Source: JBDTRY01 sp039931435
Lineage (GTDB): Bacteria > Acidobacteriota > Thermoanaerobaculia > Gp7-AA8
Length of the DNA: 64,000 bases
NCBI GenBank assembly: GCA_039931435.1
Contig: JBDTRY010000001.1
Span: 1 to 64,000, forward strand
Direction of reading: 5' to 3'
Both the position numbers and the translations under genes were made by a program. Shown piece by piece: positions 27,501-36,500 of this stretch (position 1 is the stretch's first letter; every line of letters begins with the position of its first letter). The notes under the pieces are model-generated. The model saw nothing but the letters and a program-made list of their open reading frames with translations, ran no database searches and was not told the DNA's origin.

Positions 27501-30500
27501 GTTGCTGCTATCGAGAATGGCGACGACCGGAGAGACACCGTCGGTGGCACTGGCAGGGTAGGAGGAGACAGCGATGACACTTCCATCATTAGCCACGCGG
27601 CGCGCCCTGAACGCTGCATCACTGGTCCAGGTGGACTTCTCGATCTGGGTGGTGCCGGTCTCCAGAGCCAGCGTTCCAACGACAACGCGTGCCGAATCCA
27701 GAGGGAGCGGATTGGAATCCCGGGCGATGAGGGAGATCGTGTCACCGCTCTGGCCGTCCACGACGACGGCAAACGAACCGTCTACGTTGGCTTGTGCAGA
27801 GTAGAGAGAGGATGTGCGGTCGTTCCTGGCAATAAGAAGAATGGGCAGATCGGGATCTGTGACCGCACCAGGATCTCCGATGATCGAGAGGCCGGCCAGA
27901 GTGATCCTCGCTGCATCGAGTGCCGGTGCGCCGGCGTTTCCGGTGATCGTGCCCACATCGAGGAAAGCCGTCTCCAGCGGATACGGATGCGAGTCGAGAG
28001 CCTTGATGGCCACGACATCGCCCCCCTGGCCAGTGACCGGAATGCTGAACGAACCATCCGCACCGGCAGTCCCGGTGAAGGTCTGGTCCGTGCGGTTGTT
28101 GCGCACGGTGATGGCCAGCGGCTGGTCCGGATCGAGAACGGCACCGGCGAGGCCCACGAGCGAATAGCCGCTGACGTTCCCGACGAGGGAGATCTTCGTC
28201 GTGTCGACGAGAGGAGCGCCGGTGTTGGCACTGACCAGCGTGGAAGCGGAGTCCTTGTCGATCGTGGACGAACTCTCGAAGTAATCGTTGGTCAGGACGT
28301 GAGCGTTGCGCAAAACGACCGAGTCGAAACGATCGAGGCCACGGAAGGGAGCGCCGACGGTGGCGCTCAGAGAATTCGCAGAAACATCTACCGTGATCGT
28401 CTCCGTGTCATTGGCAAGTACAGGCCAGGTAACGCTTCGATCGCCGCCGACGACGAGCCGCAGTCCCTTGAGATGGTCCGGCCCGAGGAAACTGGCGCCG
28501 GTGGTGTGGACCGAATTCGAGGTGAGGGAGTCTGCCTGCCGCGAATCGATCATGACCAGATCGGTGGTCATCGTCGAAAGCGATGAGTTAGAAACGATAA
28601 GGGAACCGTACGGCGCGGCCGTCGGCTTGAAGTAGATGGTTCCCGCCGCGCCACGCCTGGCGTCATTGGACTCCGTGTTATCGCCGCCCGACGCGGTGAT
28701 ATTGCTACCGGCGAGTGTCGAGGACGTGAATCGCAGGGCGACCCTCCCCCCTCCTCCGCCGGTGCCGCGCTGCAAGGATCCCTCCGGATGCACCCCCCGC
28801 CCTCCATCGGCATGAATCTGTCCGCTCCCGGACAGAGTCAGGGCGCGGATATTCACACTTCCACCGGCACCGGCTCCGTACGCGCTGTCCGCCCCGTTTG
28901 CTCGAACGAGGCCATCAAGAACAAAGCGGTTCGAATCGAACATGACCACACCGCCACCGCCACCGCAGCTTGTGCAATCACCTTCCCCGCCGGCAGCGCC
29001 GGGAGTATCGGGATCGAACAGCGATCCGAACGTGAACCCTCCGCCCGCGCCACCCCGCCCTCCGTGACTGCCGCCCACGCCCTGGGGGCTGCCACCAGCG
29101 AGGCTGCCTGGCCATGTACGTCCCACCCCTCCGACAGAATCGGAAAATCCGCGGCGGGACGCGTCCACGACTCCATTGCAGGAGACGAAGACATTGTCCG
29201 CGGTGACCTGCAGACGTTTGATCAGAGAGATCTGGGTAGGCGGATGCGTAACCGCGGCGCCGTCGAGAACCACGAAGTTGGTGAAGGAGTGCGGACCGTC
29301 GATCGTTGCCGTGCCACCCTGCACGATCAAAGTCTGGTTGTCCCAGGAGAGATCCGAGGCCGAAATCGTGGTGTCGTTGCCAATCGTGCGGCCGGCCACA
29401 ACGGTGATTGTTGACGTCGCTTCTTCCTCGAGGCCTGCAACGTTCGTGGCGTGGGCGTGAACGGTAACAACCGTCCCGGCAGGCGCATCCACCGGAATCG
29501 TGTACGTACCCTCGAACTGGCCGGAAGCTCCGGGAACAGGCGTGGCAGGGATGGCATCGGGCACGCCATCGACGAAAAACTCGATCGTCTGCACCGGATT
29601 GGAAGTGTTCCCCGCGCTGTTCCCGATCGCGGAGATACGCAGGCGCATGGCATAGCCGGCGGGTGCCCTGGCTCCGTCGGAGCCGCACAGCCACGTGACG
29701 ACCGGCGCCTTCGCATCGACCAGCGGCTGAATCAGCAATGCGATGGACTTTGTGGTGACGTTCGGCACGTAGTCACTGGCCACGACCGTGAGCGACTTCG
29801 ATACCGGATCGGTCCCATCGACGAAGGGCACCGGGATGTCCGCGGTGAAATCCGTGGCGTTGATCGAGGTCATGACCACCGGAGGCGTCCCCTCAAGCTC
29901 CGCGGTGACACTCTTCAGGCCCACTTCAGAATCCGTTGCCCGTACACGAACCTGGATCTTGTTTCCGGCTCCCTCTTCGAATAGCGCATCGTTCGCCGGA
30001 CTGAGGATCGTCAGCGCTGGCGCTCCACTGTCTTCGAGGATGGCGAGCTGGGAAGTCACGTCCGCGCTGCTCTGCCCCGTGGAGTCGGTGACGTGGGCAG
30101 TGAAGGTTGCTTGAGACGGGCCCTTCAAAGCGGGCGGGAGGTCGAAATCGATCTCCGCCGCGGGCCAGGGATCGCCGGCGGTATCGCGGCGCACTTCGAC
30201 CGACTTCGAGGCCGCGTACGTGCTGCCGTCCGACTGCGTCCCGGCAACATTCACCTGAACGCTAACGAGGACGCCTTCATCGGCAAAGCGGACCTGGGCG
30301 TGCACCCGTTTCCCGGCGTAACTTTCAGTCGAGGGAGTGAGGATGACGCTCACATTGTCCGGGACATTGTCCTGAACGACACTCCAGGTGATCTCTGAGG
30401 GATCGCTCACGTTCAGCGACAGGTCAGTGGCGATGGCGCGCAGAGTGAGCGTCCCTTCGCCCGGCAGAGTGGGGGCCACGAACTGATAGGCGAAGGGAGT

Positions 30501-33500
30501 GGCCGTCACCGCTGTGAGGAATGTGGCCGCCCCTCCCTCGACGAGGTAGTAGTCCACTCTGGCCACATCCAGGGCGGGAGATCCGACGGCGGTTCCGTTG
30601 CGAAGGTCGACGGCGAGCGTGTACTGCGTGCCGGCAATCAGCGGCTGTCCCGCGGACACAGGTGAGTTGAGGATGACGAACGGTCTCGTGGTATCCCGGG
30701 AGAAGAAGTGGAAGGTCTGCGTGTCCAGAGTATTGCCGGACAGATCGCGGACGCCGGAGAACACGACCCTGTAGAACGACTCCTGCTGCAGCGGATTATC
30801 CGGCGCGAAAAATAGCGATACGTTGTTGTTGGCAACGAAGACGCGGCCGCTGATCTCTTCGACCACGTTGCCGGCCACTCCCGCGGCGTCCAGCCGGTAG
30901 AGGTGGAACGCTCCCGCGCCGCCGCTCTGGAATGGTGCCGGATCGATGGCTTTGCTGAACTGGAACTCGAACGTCGTCGCTGGTTGCAGCGGCGTGGATG
31001 TGGAAGGAATGACTTTCACCACTCGCGGCTCGATGTAATCCGTGGTGATGAAGCTTGCCCCCGCTGCTGCTGCCAGCAGATGTCCGGAGAGATCCATGAG
31101 CTGTCCGGAGACAATCACGCGATAGAGCGTGTTGCTGCGAAGCGGGAATCGTTGGCCGGATGGCGGCGGAGGAGGAATGAGTGTGACGCGCTGCGAGCCG
31201 TCAGGAAGATTTTCGGTGTTGATCACGGTACTCACCGCTACGGAACCGTCAGCGGGAACGAGTTGCAGGCTGCTGCCGTTGATCTGGTCGGGCCGGATCG
31301 CCTCGCTGAAGAGGATGACCACGGAACTGTCCGGCGAGACATTCGTCGAGCCGTCCGCGGGAGTGATGCTCAGTACTCGCGGCGCGGTGGAATCGAGTTT
31401 CACCGGTGGCGCTTCCAACGTGCGCTGGCCGCCGCCGATGCTCACGGTCTGCTGTGCGCCGATGGTGACGTCGTCCGCTCCGAGGTAGGTGAGGGTCACC
31501 AGAGTTCCCCCGGCAGGAACGGGAATCCCGGCGAGGGCGAACCGCCCGCTGGCCGTCGTCAGTGTTTCGACCACGATTCCAAAGCTGGCGATGACTCGCG
31601 TCCCGGAAGATGGGCCTCCTGCTTCCGCTTCCACAGAACCGCTGAGCGTGCCGTAGGAACCAAGTTCGATGGACAGCGTTGCGGGATTGGATTGGCTGGC
31701 CAACGTTCCGCTTGCCAGTCCGTTCAATCCGCCATCGAAGGATACGGCCTGCGCCGAGACGTTCCCCAGAGGCATGCCGGCAACCGTCACGGTGCCGGAC
31801 GGATCGGTGTATGCCTCGCGGACTCGACCCCCTCCGCTGACCGTCACGCGGGCACCGGCGGCCGGTGCACCTCCCTGGGTTACGCGCACCTGCACCAATC
31901 CGAATGCGGGCAGAACGACCCGCAGCGGATCGACGGGGGATCCACGCGGAAAGACGCCGTTGTATCCGACCGTCCGCTCTGCGCCGCCGATCTCACGAGC
32001 AACGAGGGCATAAGGCTCCCGTTCGAGCATCCCCGGGATGCGCACGTCGTTGCCCTGAATTTCACGAGTCTGCTGGCAGACCGTCTGGAAGGAGACGATG
32101 GTGCAGAGCTGGCTGACATTGATCTGCACGAGGGGGGCGAGAACGCCCGAGTTGCCTCCGGCATCGTCCGGAAGAAAAACGCTGGCGTAGAGAGTCTGCG
32201 TAGGCTCGAGCTCCAGATTGACGAAGGGCCGCGGGTTTGACTGGGACAGAGAGGATGTGGCGGAAGCCCGCCGGTTCGACAGCGTGTCGCGTGCCGAGAG
32301 TGCGAATGTCCCCTCCCGCACACCCTCGAAGCTGAACGAGCCGGTCGCGTCAGTCGAAGCACGGGTCTGGAACGAACTGGCGGAGAGGGTGACCTGCGCT
32401 CCTGGAACACCGGCGCCTGCAGCCTCGGGATCGACCAACCTCCCGTCGACTCCGCCGCTGAATTGAAGAGTGATCGTCTGGTTTGCGCCCGCGCCGTTGA
32501 CTACAGCGAATGGAGTCGTGGATCCGGATCGTCCGGCTGCCTTCGAGTAGGCCGAGGCAGTGTAGGTCCCGGCGGGAACGTCGAAGAACTTGGCAACTCC
32601 TGAGACATCGGATGACGTGAGATCGTAGGCCGCGCCTCCGCGCAGCAGAGTTACCTCGGCGTTCGATACCGGACCGTTGCCATTGTTCGGATCGATGACG
32701 GTGATCGTCACCGGACCGAACCCTGCCGCGGCCACACCGATGAAAGCAGTGAGCTGCTCGCCCTCCACGGAAAGAGTCCCCGTCCAGTCTCCTCGCAGGT
32801 CGGGATTTGCAGGGTCGTAGGCCGTTGCCCGCAGCGGACCCTCGAAAAGATTGGCCACGGAGAATCGCCCCGAAGAATCCGCGCTCAGCGGATCGGCCGC
32901 GGTTCCGAAGTCGCGCGAGGGAAAGCCGATCTCCTTTACGAAGAACCGGGCAAGAGGAACAGGGGCGTTATCGCTGAGGTCCGCGGGAGTGTCATCGGGA
33001 ATGGTCCTCGCCGGATCTGCGGGATCGGGTTTCAGATTGGCGAGGACGGCACGTCCTTCGATTCGCCCCTGCCGCCGCATGACCACGCTCACATGTTCCA
33101 CCGGTCCGCCCGCTGACGGAGTTGAGCCGTCTGCAAACCCCGTCCTGAAAATCGTGTTCTGCGTGGCTGTGGCGATCAACCGGAACGACCGTCCAGCGGA
33201 CACGTTCTGAAACTCGAAGTGTCCATCGAGCGCCGTGGTCTGCGTTCCAAAGCTCTGGGCTCCGTCGTTGAGACTGATGCTCGCTCCGGCCACCGGCGTC
33301 ACACCATCGATCTGATAGACCGTTCCGCTGACAGTGGAGAGCTTGTTCAATTGCAGAATGACGCTCTGCGCGTCACCATCGAAGGCCAGCTGCCCCAACG
33401 CTGAAGCGTACCCGTAAACGGGATGACTGCTCGTCACCACGTACTTCTGCAGTGCGGGAACTGCCGTGAAGGTCGCCGCTCCGGCCACGCCGTTCTCGGA

Positions 33501-36500
33501 AGTGGAACTCGTTCGATGCTTCGTAAGCGTCGACTGCTCGGCCTCGTCCCAGGCCTGATACGAGAGATCGACGTCACCGATGACATCGATGTCCGCCCTG
33601 AGCGTGGCCCGGACGGTGCCCTGGCCAGGCAGACGCAATATCAGTGAAGCGATCTGTCCGGCGAAGGCAATCGAAGCAGTTCCGCTGGCGAACTGGTCGC
33701 CGTATGCTCCGCCCGGTCCCGGAGGAACCGCCCAGATCGTGGCTGAGCCGCCTGCGGGAACATTACGAAGCTCGTAGACTCCGGCCGCGGTGGCCTCGAG
33801 CAGCGTCGGCGGGAAGCCCGGCTGGAGAACACGGTAGCCGGCGACAGGAGAACCGGTCGCACTGAGGAGCCGCACGCGAATGGTTCCCGTCCCGTTGGAA
33901 TTCCGGATGACGATGGGCAGCGAATTGGCGCGCGATGGATCGAGCGAGGGAACGGACACGGTAGCCGAGCGGCCTGTGCCAGGGTCGTAAGCGCGGACCT
34001 GCCTTCCGTTGAATGAGAGCGGAAGCGACGGAAATTCGTAGTGCCCGTTACCGTCGGCGACCGTGCTTCCCCCGTAATCGATGGCTACGATGGCGCCCGG
34101 CACGTTCTGATAACGGCTGAGGTCTCCGGGTGCCAGCGCATCCTCCCGCACGACATCTCCCTGCAGCGAAGCGGTGGCCGCCGCCGGATTGACGATCAGC
34201 GTGAGCGTCACATCACGGCTTTCGTCGGCGGCCAGGTCGAAATCCTGGACGGCGCTCTCCGGCGAGATCGTGAAGTCCGCGGCAAGGAGGCGAATGAGGC
34301 CGGCGGGCACGTTGGCAAAAACGAAGCGTCCGCCGGAATCAGCCGACGTTTCATTCACACCGTATCCCTGGCTGTAGAGACCTACGCGCGCACCGGCCAC
34401 TGCCATGCCGTTATCCGACCGCACCACCTGACCGCGGATAACTCCCACTCCCGGAAACGGCTGGCGGAAAATCGAGAGATCCTGATGGATGACCTCACCC
34501 GCGGATCGAATCTCGGCCGCGGCAAAACTGACGTTGCCCACGGCGTCGGTGGCACTGAAGGTAAGCGGCCCGGCGGGAAGATCTTCGACCGAATAGAAGC
34601 CAGTCTCGTCGGACGTGGTCTGCCGCAGTTGATCGAACATCGTGCTTCCCACCACGACCCGCGCGCCAGCGACCACACTTCCATCATCGTAGTGTACGAA
34701 GCCCTCGGATCGGCCGCGGCCCAGGAAGACAAGGTTCACGAACTGCACACGCCCCGGCAGACGCACCGCGCCATCCAGCGACGTACGCCGTCCTGCAGTG
34801 CTCGTGGCACTCAGCGAATACGCTCCACTGAGACCGGCGTCCGGATTCCGAGGGACGAACTCGAACAGAAATGTTCCGTCGCTCTGTGTGATGTCGTACT
34901 GCACCCCTCCCCCGCTGTTCAGCTGCACCTCGGCATCGGCGATCGGTGAGTTGTCTGCGGCGAGCACCCTCCCGAACAGAATCCCCGCTGGCTGGTCGTT
35001 CTCCAGAACGGGAATCGAGGGATTGGTGAATGACACGGGCGATGCGGAGAGCGGGTCGAGCAGTGAGTCCACTGAAATCGCGTATCGGCTGGGAGGATTG
35101 TCAGGAACGTTTCTGGAGAGAGCGTGATCGAAGCTGAGATTGATGATGCGGCCGTCCTCCTGCAACGCTGCCGAGGAGATCGGACGGGAACCGTGGTACT
35201 GGACGCCATCAAACTGAAAGTCGAGGGTTGCGGCGAACTTGCTCAGGAGATCTTCTCCCGCGGGCACGGCCACAGGACGACTGAAAAGCACAGAGACAAC
35301 GTGTCCCTGGCCATCCAGGTGAAGATCCTGATGGGCAGCAACCAGAGTCAGAGGAACTGGATTGACGGACTGAGAAGCGGCCGTGGCCACGAGGGCTCCG
35401 TCCGCATCGAGCAATCTCAGAGATCCGGCTCCGCGCACGAGGGAAAGATGAAGATCCCTTCCGCTTTCTCCATTGAAATCAAAGTGGGCGATGAGCGTCT
35501 GCCCATCAGCCGAGGCCGGAAAGACGACGTCGAGAGCCATGGGCCCGTTCAGGGCCGGAGTGACGACAAGCTCCAGATCTTCCGTCCAGCGGCCATCGAC
35601 AGCGATTTCTCCCTGCCGCGATCCATCGCCGGCATTGACTGCAAGGATGTCCGCGAAGGGAAGTTCTCTGACCCAGCCTGCCGCACTTTCATTGGGCACA
35701 TCGGCCCGCGCGCCCGAGCTCGCGCCTCGGATGGAGAGAGCATACGGGCGCGTCACGCCGCTGGCCGCTGGCCCGGACAGTGCGGCGAAAAGAAATGGAG
35801 ATCGATGCGCCGTGAGGTTGGCGAACCTCTCGGCAATCGTCGAGAAATCGGGACCGGTTTGAAGTCCGGCAATCTCCAACTGACGGCCGAGTGCGGCGCC
35901 GGCTGATCGTCCGGCGTCTTCCGCGCGACGGAGCTGATCCCATTCACGGAGTTCCGTCCTGTTGCCGAGGAGATCGAGCGTGAGATTGGCCCATGGATCG
36001 AGAGGCTCGGCACCGAGAAATACTCGTTGACCAGCGCGGGCGATATCCACGGCCCGCTGGAAGACATCCGTCTGAATGACCCGCGGAATGCTGGCCGTAG
36101 CCTGGGTGAGGGGCGAGGTGGCCACGCTGTAGCCCAGTCCGAGGAGCCCCATGTTGGCCTCGACGAATGATGAGTCGAGATAGCGGGCGTAGTAGGGAAG
36201 AACCAGCGTGGCCGGAGACAGAGGAATGCCGCTCTCGCTCACTCCCATGGTCAACTGCACCGCCGCCGCGAGGTTCTCACTGTCCACCGTTCCGGCGGTG
36301 GCGAAAACGCTTCCGGTCACCCCGGCACGAAGGTGGTAGAGGATCGACTTCGTCTCCCCTGCGGCGAGGGTGAGCTCGCTGGACTGCGCACCATCGACCC
36401 GGCAGACATTCGCGCCGGGCGACTGGGCGCAGTCCGGGACAACATTGCCTACGCGAATGGTCTGCGATACGCCGCTGTGGTTGGTGATGAAGGAGGATGA

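Noticed and set aside
30903..32240. A 445-residue plus-strand open frame
   Set aside because: Antisense to the carboxypeptidase-regulatory-like part of the propeller giant; composition is typical of a shadow frame.
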